A stretch of 41,654 nt of DNA from Geobacter sp. (GTDB taxonomy: Bacteria > Desulfobacterota > Desulfuromonadia > Geobacterales > DSM-12255). This document shows, in pieces, positions 17,713 through 24,235 of the stretch. The DNA lies in the NCBI GenBank assembly GCA_009886125.1, contig VFJK01000015.1, forward strand, positions 1-41,654, written 5' to 3'. The stretch's first letter is position 1. Each line of letters opens with the position of its first letter. The notes beneath the pieces are model-generated. The model ran no database searches. It was not told the origin of the DNA and saw nothing but the letters and a program-made list of their open reading frames with translations. The translations under genes were made by a program, and so were the position numbers.

Positions 17713-18462
17713 TCATTTCCCGCAGACCGGGCAGCCCTGCATGGAGAGCGGCTTTTCCAGCCGGCACTCGGTCAACAGTTGCTGGTTCGAAAATATCTCT
17801 GCCGGAGCTCCGTCCGCCCGTACCCTTCCATGCCCAAGCACAATCACCCTGTCGCACAGTTCCATCACCATGTCGAGGTCGTGACTGGTGAATATTTTGG
17901 TGTGGTGAAACTCTTTCATGAGTCCCATGAGCTGGCGACGGGCAAAAGGGTCCAGCCCGTTGGTCGGCTCATCCATGACGAGGATATCCGGTTCCATGGA
18001 GAGTACCGTTGCAATCGCAACCCGCTTCTTCTCGCCTCCCGAAAGGTGATAAGGGGGCTTTTCACGAAGATGACCGGCATCGACCTTGGCGAGTGCGGAT
18101 GTGACGCGCTCTTCTACAGCAGCTCCTGAAAGGCCGAGATTGAACGGGCCGAAAGCGACATCGTCAAAAACCGTCGGCATGAAGAGCTGATCGTCAGGAT
18201 CCTGGAACACCAACCCGACGGTGCGACGTATCTCAGGCAGAGTCTCTTTTGTTATCGGCGTGTGGCCAATGCTTATCTCTCCGCTCGTCGGCACGAGGTA
18301 GCCGTTCAGATGGAGCAGCAGGGTCGACTTCCCCGCTCCGTTTGCGCCGATTATACCGACTGACTCGCCGTGCGTTATGGTGAATGTCACTCCGTCAAGG
18401 GCAACAGTCCCGTCTGGATAGATGTGGCGGAGTTCTTTCAGTTCAACTATGTGATGACTCAA
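17713..18462 (-). CDS. nikO: Nickel/cobalt ECF transporter ATP-binding protein
   Basis: ABC ATPase of about 249 residues. Walker A is GANGAGKSTLLLHLNG, the Q-loop FQDPDDQLFMP is of the CbiO type, the signature LSGGEKKRVAIATVLSMEPD is followed by Walker B ILVMDEPTNGLDP, and the switch His is in FTSHDLD. The start is taken at the TTG at 18462 because GGGAGG sits five bases upstream and it overlaps the TGA of nikQ. An in-frame ATG-type start at 18540 would lie 82 bp inside nikQ and give an atypical leader. The protein powers uptake by the NikM/NikQ membrane parts. The last residues contain CRLEKPLSMQGCPVCGK, a Cys-rich tail worth noting. Confidence 0.93.
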   Translation of the reverse strand: MSHHIVELKELRHIYPDGTVALDGVTFTITHGESVGIIGANGAGKSTLLLHLNGYLVPTSGEISIGHTPITKETLPEIRRTVGLVFQDPDDQLFMPTVFDDVAFGPFNLGLSGAAVEERVTSALAKVDAGHLREKPPYHLSGGEKKRVAIATVLSMEPDILVMDEPTNGLDPFARRQLMGLMKEFHHTKIFTSHDLDMVMELCDRVIVLGHGRVRADGAPAEIFSNQQLLTECRLEKPLSMQGCPVCGK

Positions 18463-19271
18463 TTGAGCCTCCCGGTGACTATCGAGCCGATGATCTGAGT
18501 CAGATTCGTTGTTCTCATAAAAATCAGAACCAGCGACCATCCTGCAACAAAAAAAAGTTCGCGCCTTCCAAACGAAGATCGCCTGCCAGAGTGAAAACTG
18601 CCGTCAAACCCTCTCGAAAGCATCGCAATATGGACACGTTCGGCACGCTGCCAGGTACGGAGCAGGAGATGTCCTATAAGGGTCCCGAAGCTCTTTATCC
18701 CCATCCCTTTATTCCCGCACGAACGGAGTTGACGGGCTCTGGCAGCTCTTCCCCCCTCTTCGGTCAGCACGAAAATGTACCGGTAGAGGAAGAGGAGCTG
18801 TACGGCAAATGGGCGCGGCATCCCGAGCTGCTCAAGTGCCTGGCAGACCCCGGGGAAGCCGGTCAGGGCGAGGAGAATAAAGGCGCTTCCGACGGTCAGT
18901 ATGCTTCTGATTATTATGGAGAAAAACGACAGCCATCCGCCTGAGATGGCCAGTGGTCCTGCCTGAAGCATGATTGTACGGTCGATGAGCGGATTGAAGA
19001 TGCCGACAACGATCACGAAAGGACAGAGGAGAAGGATCTTTCTGGCAATGTAGGAAAAAGGGAGGTTCCCGGCAGCAATCATCGCAGCCGGAAATATGAA
19101 AAACGGGAAGAGGGCCGACAGTTCATATCTGTCGTGTGATATGACGAGCAGGACAAAAACAGCGGTGACAAGCACTTTTGCCCGTGCATCAAGCCGGTGA
19201 AGCCCTGTGTCTCCAGATGCCAGAAGATCGAGTCTCTTGAAATCAAGTATTGCGCCGTCGATGGAAGCCAT
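18459..19271 (-). CDS. nikQ: Nickel/cobalt ECF transporter transmembrane T-component
   Basis: A 270-residue CbiQ/NikQ-type protein. It has several membrane helices and the coupling segments RAARARQLRSCG and LLLRTWQRAERVHIAMLSRGFDG, whose Ala-Arg-x pairs contact the ATPase. AAGGAGAGC lies immediately before the ATG. Together with nikM and nikO it forms an energy-coupling-factor importer for Ni or Co. The divergent nikR and the operator before nikM argue for nickel. The stop overlaps the nikO TTG start, so translation of the two is coupled. A 99-bp gap with no feature I recognise separates it from nikM. Confidence 0.93.
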   Translation of the reverse strand: MASIDGAILDFKRLDLLASGDTGLHRLDARAKVLVTAVFVLLVISHDRYELSALFPFFIFPAAMIAAGNLPFSYIARKILLLCPFVIVVGIFNPLIDRTIMLQAGPLAISGGWLSFFSIIIRSILTVGSAFILLALTGFPGVCQALEQLGMPRPFAVQLLFLYRYIFVLTEEGGRAARARQLRSCGNKGMGIKSFGTLIGHLLLRTWQRAERVHIAMLSRGFDGSFHSGRRSSFGRRELFFVAGWSLVLIFMRTTNLTQIIGSIVTGRLN

Positions 19272-19370
19272 GCTCTCCTTGAAGAATGTACAAAAATCAT
19301 GGTGAGCTGCGAAGCAGTATCAAATCATATAAAGGCCGATAATTCAAGGTTTCAGACAGATTCTGCCCGT

Positions 19371-20618
19371 TCAGTGTTTATGATCATGGCTGCCATGTTC
19401 ATCTTCATGTTCATGGGAGTGCACAGCGACCTCGGCCTCGTGAGTATGCCGCGGGTTGGGGTCTTCCGGGTGAGGTTTCGAGTGATCGTGTACATGAGGG
19501 TGTGGATGTGAATGCTTGTGATCATGGCCGTGCGAATGCTCGACACCGCCGTGTCTATGCGGATGTTCATGATCATGTGCGTGTGGATGGGCATGTTCGT
19601 GAGCGTGAGGTTTCCGGGCTGCCAACTGCTGTCGCTTCCTCAGAATAAACCCGACCAGAACAGCCAGGCCGAGTGTGATAAGTGCGCCGGCAATCCCGGA
19701 GAGACTGGTGCCGAGCCTGCTCACTTTCCCTTTTTCACCTTCGGGTTTCTTGAAGTTGTAATCAGGCAGAAATGCCAGTTTTCCCTGAATGCCGGAGAGA
19801 GCAGCATGAATTCCGTCTTTCGAGCCTTCAACCGCTTCCTTGCCAGTCACTTTCTGTATCGACCATTCAAGACCGTCTGGATGCTCCGAAGCAAACCACG
19901 AAATAAACCCGCCGGTGATGAGGGCAAGAACCAGAAATCCGGGGATAATGCTCTTCATGATGCTTGCCTTGCCTTTATCCCTGGCGGTAAAGATATCGGG
20001 CCGGGCTTTATGGACAAAGCCGACGATTATTGCGGTCACTATCCCCTCGACAATCCCTATCCCCAGGTGAATCGGCTGCATCATTGCTACGAATGCGGTG
20101 AAGGGGAGGGCGGATATTCCGGATATCGTCGTTTCGAGTACGACAGAAAATGCACCGAGCTGAAGCCCGGCGATTGCGGCAGCCATTGAAGCGATCGCTA
20201 CTTTTGTTGATGACGGGTTACGTCCTGCTAATGGGCGATAGATGAGCGGATAGGCGATGAAAGCCGGAAATATCCCCAGGTTGAAGATGTTGCAGCCGAG
20301 AGCCAAAAGGCCGCCATCTGCAAAGAAGAGTGCCTGAACTACAAGCACTGAAGCGATAGTCAAAAAAGCTGCATAGGGGCCAAGCAGGATCGTAAGCAGT
20401 AATCCACCGCCGAGGTGACCACTGGAGCCTGTTGCCGGAATGGTGAAGTTGATCATCTGCGCAGCGAAGAGAAACGCGCCAAGAACACCCATGAGAGGGA
20501 CCTTGCGGTCGTCCAGCTCTTTGCTGACCTTTGCCGAGCAGTAAGCGATTGCTCCTGCTGAAGCTGCCCACATCGCGCCGCCGACTGCCGGTGATAAAAG
20601 TGCATCAGCCATGTGCAT
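19371..20618 (-). CDS. nikM: Nickel ECF transporter S-component (CbiM/NikM) with PDGLE region and His-rich tail
   Basis: A 415-residue protein starting MHMADALLSP. The second-position His of this N-terminus is the known metal ligand of CbiM/NikM proteins, which together with AGGAG eight bases upstream fixes the start at 20618 rather than 20645. Residues 1-205 are the S-component membrane domain (GSSGHLGGGLL, ALGCNIFNLGIFPAF). Around 247-251 is PDGLE, the mark of the fused NikN/CbiN-like domain. A final helix precedes residues 336-415, an 80-residue tail with 30 His in HxH and HxHxH runs. The tail should collect nickel; since the helix before it ends in RKRQQ, it is probably cytoplasmic. Expression should be repressed by NikR through the palindrome just upstream. 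Confidence 0.94.
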   Translation of the reverse strand: MHMADALLSPAVGGAMWAASAGAIAYCSAKVSKELDDRKVPLMGVLGAFLFAAQMINFTIPATGSSGHLGGGLLLTILLGPYAAFLTIASVLVVQALFFADGGLLALGCNIFNLGIFPAFIAYPLIYRPLAGRNPSSTKVAIASMAAAIAGLQLGAFSVVLETTISGISALPFTAFVAMMQPIHLGIGIVEGIVTAIIVGFVHKARPDIFTARDKGKASIMKSIIPGFLVLALITGGFISWFASEHPDGLEWSIQKVTGKEAVEGSKDGIHAALSGIQGKLAFLPDYNFKKPEGEKGKVSRLGTSLSGIAGALITLGLAVLVGFILRKRQQLAARKPHAHEHAHPHAHDHEHPHRHGGVEHSHGHDHKHSHPHPHVHDHSKPHPEDPNPRHTHEAEVAVHSHEHEDEHGSHDHKH

Positions 20619-20638
20619 GAAAAGTTCTCCTGTTTGGG

Positions 20639-20665
20639 GTAGCACATAAAATAAATATGTGCTAC
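20639..20665. promoter_or_regulatory. Probable NikR operator
   Basis: A perfect 10-bp inverted repeat GTAGCACATA / TATGTGCTAC is separated by the 7-nt AT spacer AAATAAA. It ends 21 bp upstream of the nikM ATG and covers the expected transcription start of the nikM promoter. NikR operators are long dyads with widely spaced half-sites (GTATGA-N16-TCATAC in E. coli), and this site, GTAGCAC-N13-GTGCTAC, has the same architecture. Next to a nikR gene it is the best candidate operator. Confidence 0.8.
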
Positions 20666-20669
20666 TAAT

Positions 20670-20698
20670 GGTATAAGATTATGTAAAAAGTATGTCAA
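20670..20698 (-). promoter_or_regulatory. Sigma70-type promoter of the nikM operon
   Basis: Read on the minus strand: -35 box TTGACA at 20693-20698, a 17-bp spacer and -10 box TATACC at 20670-20675. The predicted start near 20663 falls inside the palindromic operator, so bound NikR would block RNA polymerase. Confidence 0.75.
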
Positions 20699-20793
20699 GC
20701 TGTTTTGCTTTATTGCTGATTGAATCTATTGGATTTTGATGTTAAATCGTTTAGAATCTTTGAAAAAAGTCTGTTTAAGATCAGGAGCGTTGA

Positions 20794-21213
20794 ATGGGAA
20801 ATACGGTCAGATTCGGGATTTCGCTTGATGAGAAGCTGCTGGACAGTTTTGACCAGCTCATCGAGCAGAAGAGCTATATGAACCGGTCAGAGGCCATTCG
20901 CGACCTTATCAGGGCATCTCTGGTAGAGGAGCGTCTGGGAGCTGAAGATCAGGAGGCAGTCGGCACGGTGACTCTGGTCTATAACCATCATGTCCGTGAT
21001 CTTTCCGAGAAGCTGACCGAACAGCAGCATTCGCACCATGACCAGATTATCTCGGCTATACACGTCCATCTTGATGCGCATAACTGCCTGGAGGTGCTTA
21101 TCATCCGGGGGAATGTGAAGAATATCAAGCATATCGCCAACGAGCTGATCGGCGTCAAAGGAGTCAAACATGGCAAGCTGGTCATGACTACTACCGGCGA
21201 AGAGCTGCACTAA
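20794..21213 (+). CDS. nikR: Nickel-responsive transcriptional regulator NikR
   Basis: A 139-residue protein of the usual NikR length. The N-terminal ribbon-helix-helix ([16 protein letters not shown], then [12 protein letters not shown]) binds DNA, and the C-terminal ACT-like domain binds nickel. H79, H90, H92 and C98 reproduce the spacing of the E. coli square-planar nickel ligands (11, 2 and 6 residues apart). AGGAGC lies eight bases before the ATG. It is divergent from nikM and should repress it when nickel is plentiful. The 148-bp spacer contains the nikM promoter and operator; I could not pick a convincing promoter for nikR itself. Confidence 0.96.
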   Translation: MGNTVRFGISLDEKLLDSFDQLIEQKSYMNRSEAIRDLIRASLVEERLGAEDQEAVGTVTLVYNHHVRDLSEKLTEQQHSHHDQIISAIHVHLDAHNCLEVLIIRGNVKNIKHIANELIGVKGVKHGKLVMTTTGEELH

Positions 21214-21281
21214 TACTCATTTGACAGGTTTGCGCATATACATCTTTTGAGCCGCTGAAGATTATTATAAAGATGAAAAGT

Positions 21282-21312
21282 TTGAAATATGGTAAAATTC
21301 GGGTATTATAAT
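21282..21312 (+). promoter_or_regulatory. Candidate promoter of the short peptide gene
   Basis: A TTGAAA box at 21282-21287 and a perfect TATAAT at 21307-21312, 19 bp apart (longer than the ideal 17). This would give a leader of about 40 nt before the 20-codon ORF and a transcript of about 140 nt up to the terminator. Confidence 0.5.
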
Positions 21313-21356
21313 CAGCAGTCGAAGATGAAATTTCACACCAACAAAGGGGGTTAGTT

Positions 21357-21419
21357 ATGAAGAAGGCAAAATACGTCTCTCCGAGAGTCCTCGGGAGTGC
21401 AGTTGTTCATCCGTGCTAA
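21357..21419 (+). CDS. 20-residue peptide gene of unknown function
   Basis: The ORF encodes MKKAKYVSPRVLGSAVVHPC and stops at TAA. AAAGGGGG lies about five bases before the ATG, a very strong Shine-Dalgarno. A promoter candidate stands upstream and a Rho-independent terminator starts 13 bp after the stop, so it has the parts of a complete small transcription unit. The peptide has a basic N-terminus, a YxxPxVLG segment resembling leader motifs bound by RiPP recognition elements, and ends in His-Pro-Cys. I do not recognise a named family. Alternatives are a leader peptide that controls the downstream secreted-protein gene by attenuation, or a small RNA with a chance ORF; a 7-bp hairpin (about 21379-21397) sits inside the ORF. 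No maturation enzyme is adjacent. Confidence 0.6.
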   Translation: MKKAKYVSPRVLGSAVVHPC

Positions 21420-21431
21420 GAAAAGGGTAGG

Positions 21432-21458
21432 GGCGCTGGCATAATGTCAGCGCCTTTT
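21432..21458 (+). terminator. Rho-independent terminator after the short peptide gene
   Basis: GGCGCTGGC (21432-21440) pairs with GTCAGCGCC (21446-21454) with one G-T wobble, a 5-nt loop (ATAAT), and TTTT follows. The T-run is short, so termination may be partial and allow read-through into the next gene. Confidence 0.75.
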
Positions 21459-21498
21459 GCTTGTCCAACAGCTCTATAGATTTGACAATGAGGATAGC

Positions 21499-22347
21499 AT
21501 GATAATTTTTCGGGCCTTATTTTTCCTTGTTTTTATTGCCTCTGCTGCCTGCGCTGAGGGAGATGCAGCACTAAAACCTTTACATGAAGAGTCGTTGGCG
21601 GCAACTGTCTCGGGGCAGATTATGATCGGAGACAATATGCCGATGCCTTACGGGGTCGTACTTCTGTATGACAAGTTGTTAGGGCCACCCCCCTCATTGG
21701 GAAAGTATTGGCGGGTTCCTGATCATATTACCGCTCTTGGGAATGATGGCCGGTTTTCGCTTGAGCTGGCAGATGGGACGTATTACTTCCAGGTTTCACA
21801 GAAAAATCCCGGTGCTGAAATAGGCCCGGCCAATGAAGCTGAATATCTCTATTTTCATGGTGATGCCGAAGGGAATTCCTTGCCGCTGATTGTCAGTAAA
21901 GGTCAAAGCGTAAACCTCGGGCAGCTTAAGGCGTTTCTCTGGAAGCCCGATCTGATAAAGCGTGACATGGGGATCACCTCTGTGGAAGGGGTCGTTGTTG
22001 ATCCTGACGGGAAACCGGTGGAGAGGGCGGTTGTCCTGGCATATTATAACAACATCGGACAGGGCAGGCCGGTGTTCATCTCCGACCGTACTGACAAGAG
22101 CGGCAGGTATCAACTCCGGACGAATGATGGAGGAATATTTTACCTCAAAGTCAGGAGTGTTGTCGGTGGAGGGAAGCCATCAAAAGGTGAGTATCTGAAT
22201 ACGACCAAGGAGTTCGAGCCGGTAAAGGTGACCCTTAAAAAAGAAGAGAAGCTGAAAGGGGTGACTCTCAAGGTAATGAAGATGTCACGCCCTGGAGAAG
22301 AAGCGGAGGATATTGAAAAAAGAGACTGGAGAAAAATAGTGCAATAA
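21499..22347 (+). CDS. Exported protein with two carboxypeptidase-regulatory-like beta domains
   Basis: A 282-residue protein. The ATG at 21499 follows GAGGA and begins a signal peptide (MIIFRALFFLVFIASAACAEG, probable cut after ACA). Two domains follow: one with ATVSGQIMIGDNMPMPYGVV and DGRFSLELADGTYYFQV, the second with VEGVVVDPDGKPVERAVVLA and DKSGRYQLRTNDGGIFYLKV. Each has the G.V.D..G.p...A.V / ..G.y.l....G.Y.l.v pattern of CarboxypepD_reg-type beta sandwiches. A charged tail ends the protein. It may bind a partner or sugar in the periplasm or on the surface; no catalytic motif is seen. It converges with the cytochrome gene, the stops being only a few bases apart, and there is no terminator between them. 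Confidence 0.75.
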   Translation: MIIFRALFFLVFIASAACAEGDAALKPLHEESLAATVSGQIMIGDNMPMPYGVVLLYDKLLGPPPSLGKYWRVPDHITALGNDGRFSLELADGTYYFQVSQKNPGAEIGPANEAEYLYFHGDAEGNSLPLIVSKGQSVNLGQLKAFLWKPDLIKRDMGITSVEGVVVDPDGKPVERAVVLAYYNNIGQGRPVFISDRTDKSGRYQLRTNDGGIFYLKVRSVVGGGKPSKGEYLNTTKEFEPVKVTLKKEEKLKGVTLKVMKMSRPGEEAEDIEKRDWRKIVQ

Positions 22348-22353
22348 CTGCTC

Positions 22354-24147
22354 CTACCACTTGCTCTTTTCGTTCCAGTCTCCTTCCTTTTTCTGTGGCA
22401 AACTGCTGTTTCTGCCAAACTGTCGTACATGACAACCCACGAAGTCAGTTTTAGCCGAACGGTTTTTAGCCGATGCCGAAGCAGTACTCTTTGCTGTTAT
22501 GCTACTAGCTCCCTTTGCCCCGGCAACTCCTTTTTTCTCCGGAAGCCATGAAAGACCGATGTTGTCACGTAAACCGGCCGGCCCCTCTTCGAAACAGTTT
22601 GTCTGTAGCAGGCGCGGCAGACCCGAATTGTGGGCCTGATGACACTTGGCGCAGGGGAATGAGTGCTCCCTGTTTTCTCCCCATCCTTTGACCGCTTTAT
22701 GAATACGAGCAGTTTTACTTTCTCCTTCAGAGCTTAAGCGGTTGTGACACTTAAGGCAGAGACCGCCAAAAGACTCTACCGTTTCGATTATTCTGGTTTC
22801 TGCAGAAAAAGTGTTCCTGTCGATATTGTACTGCATCCCCTGCATTGAAACCGGTCCCTTTGTCGTTCCGGTAGCTCCGGTCGTCATCACGTTACCTTGC
22901 CGGGAAGGCCCGCCCCTGCCGGGCGAGTTGGCTGGTGGCGCATCCTCCCTGTATGGCGACGTCAGCCAGGTCCCTTTCAGCAGAGGTACCGCATACGCCA
23001 TCTTTTCTCCCAAAGTCCGGCTTACGCCGTGCGGGTCGTGGCAGGGGGTGCAGAGACCGTTGATGCTCCCGTTTGCCGAATATTTCAGAAAAACATCTGC
23101 TTTGAGATGACTGCTGACAATCCCGGAGCGCCCCTGTCTGTTTGAGTAGCGTGAGGTCGACCCTTTGATACCTGATCCGAACCGGTGAGTATCCTTGTAG
23201 CCCATAATCGGCTGGCTGGCAGAAAAAGTCGAGTTGTAGCCCCAGGGGGTAATCCCGGCTGTTTCTGTTTCGTGGCAGTCAAAACAGAGTCCGGTGCCGC
23301 TGTTGTAGGGGTTTATGCTTTGCAGGTTCGGGTTCGAAGAAGGGGTATACGTCATCCGGTAACCGTTTCTGCCGGACGTTGTCTGTTTCAGCAGTCCACC
23401 GGCCTGTCTGCCTTCAATAGTATAGCTGGCAGTGACTCCAACGATAACTGATCCGTGAGAGTTGTGACAGTCATAGCACTCAATATTTTTAGTACCGCTC
23501 CTTCCTCTGGTAACAGGTATCTTTGCATCATAACCGCTCGCCTTGCTCCAGCCGCCTTCGTTTGCAGCGGCATTCCCATGGGCAGATAAAGCTTTGGAGA
23601 GCTGTTTTTTCCTGTTGGAAGTGGCGGTTGAGTATTTTCCCCAAGGAACAACTCCTTTCTGTTCATATCGGGAGGCAATACTCTGGCCGTCCCATGCATA
23701 AGTGCGGGGAGTGTTGGCATCGTCCGTGAATGTGCTGGTGTCATTGTTACTATCGCTGTGGCAGGAGAGGCAGTGGCGGGTGATTTTTGACACCTCGTCA
23801 CGTTCTCTATCCGTTCCGATATTTGCAGGATAAAAACTGATCGCAGTGCTTTCCTGAACATATGAAGCCGGCCTGGTCCCCTGACCCCAAATCACCAGAT
23901 CGATCCTGCCCGGGACGCGCTGGTGATGCTCCTTGTTCATCTCTCCATCAGGGGTTGCTTCCCAGTGGCATGCGTAGCAGTGTTTTGAGGTCGCTACAGT
24001 CCCCTGGATATGGTGGGAGCTTCCTCGCAACTGTTTTAAAATATCAGCATGACACTGCAGGCATTCGTCCGCTAGCGCCTGCAGTGCTGTAAGATTTAAA
24101 AACAATGTGATCAGGGAGAGTGTCAGTCGGGTGAATGGGCTTCTCAT
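22354..24147 (-). CDS. Exported octaheme c-type cytochrome
   Basis: A 597-residue protein with a signal peptide (MRSPFTRLTLSLITLFLNLT...ALA). I count eight CxxCH heme sites: CLQCH (C29-H33), CYACH, CLSCH (C126-H130), CYDCH, CFDCH, CTPCH, CLKCH and CAKCH. A ninth site-like FVGCHVRQ near the C-terminus lacks the first Cys, so it is unlikely to bind heme. The heme-poor stretches are Ser/Thr/Gly-rich, and the tail has a low-complexity SSITAKSTASASAKNRSAKT run. Multihaem cytochromes of this kind carry electrons across the periplasm or to outer-surface acceptors. GGAGAACC precedes the ATG. It is probably the last gene of a minus-strand operon with the two sulfatase-like genes. It is not a standard nrfA or omc type that I can name. 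Confidence 0.9.
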   Translation of the reverse strand: MRSPFTRLTLSLITLFLNLTALQALADECLQCHADILKQLRGSSHHIQGTVATSKHCYACHWEATPDGEMNKEHHQRVPGRIDLVIWGQGTRPASYVQESTAISFYPANIGTDRERDEVSKITRHCLSCHSDSNNDTSTFTDDANTPRTYAWDGQSIASRYEQKGVVPWGKYSTATSNRKKQLSKALSAHGNAAANEGGWSKASGYDAKIPVTRGRSGTKNIECYDCHNSHGSVIVGVTASYTIEGRQAGGLLKQTTSGRNGYRMTYTPSSNPNLQSINPYNSGTGLCFDCHETETAGITPWGYNSTFSASQPIMGYKDTHRFGSGIKGSTSRYSNRQGRSGIVSSHLKADVFLKYSANGSINGLCTPCHDPHGVSRTLGEKMAYAVPLLKGTWLTSPYREDAPPANSPGRGGPSRQGNVMTTGATGTTKGPVSMQGMQYNIDRNTFSAETRIIETVESFGGLCLKCHNRLSSEGESKTARIHKAVKGWGENREHSFPCAKCHQAHNSGLPRLLQTNCFEEGPAGLRDNIGLSWLPEKKGVAGAKGASSITAKSTASASAKNRSAKTDFVGCHVRQFGRNSSLPQKKEGDWNEKSKW

Positions 24148-24235
24148 TGGTTCTCCATGATCAAATTACCTGTTCTGGATAACGGGAAGTCAGCTGTCGG
24201 AGTATTATCCTGCGATCATGCATTCGAATGCTGTT

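Noticed and set aside
19512-20189. Plus-strand frame opposite nikM
   Set aside because: It mirrors the His-rich and membrane parts of nikM (Met-rich and low complexity) and has no Shine-Dalgarno or known domain.
24220-24231. 12-bp palindrome GCATTCGAATGC between the cytochrome and sulfatase-like genes
   Set aside because: Perfect but short and isolated; no regulator gene nearby and no second copy seen, so not called as an operator.
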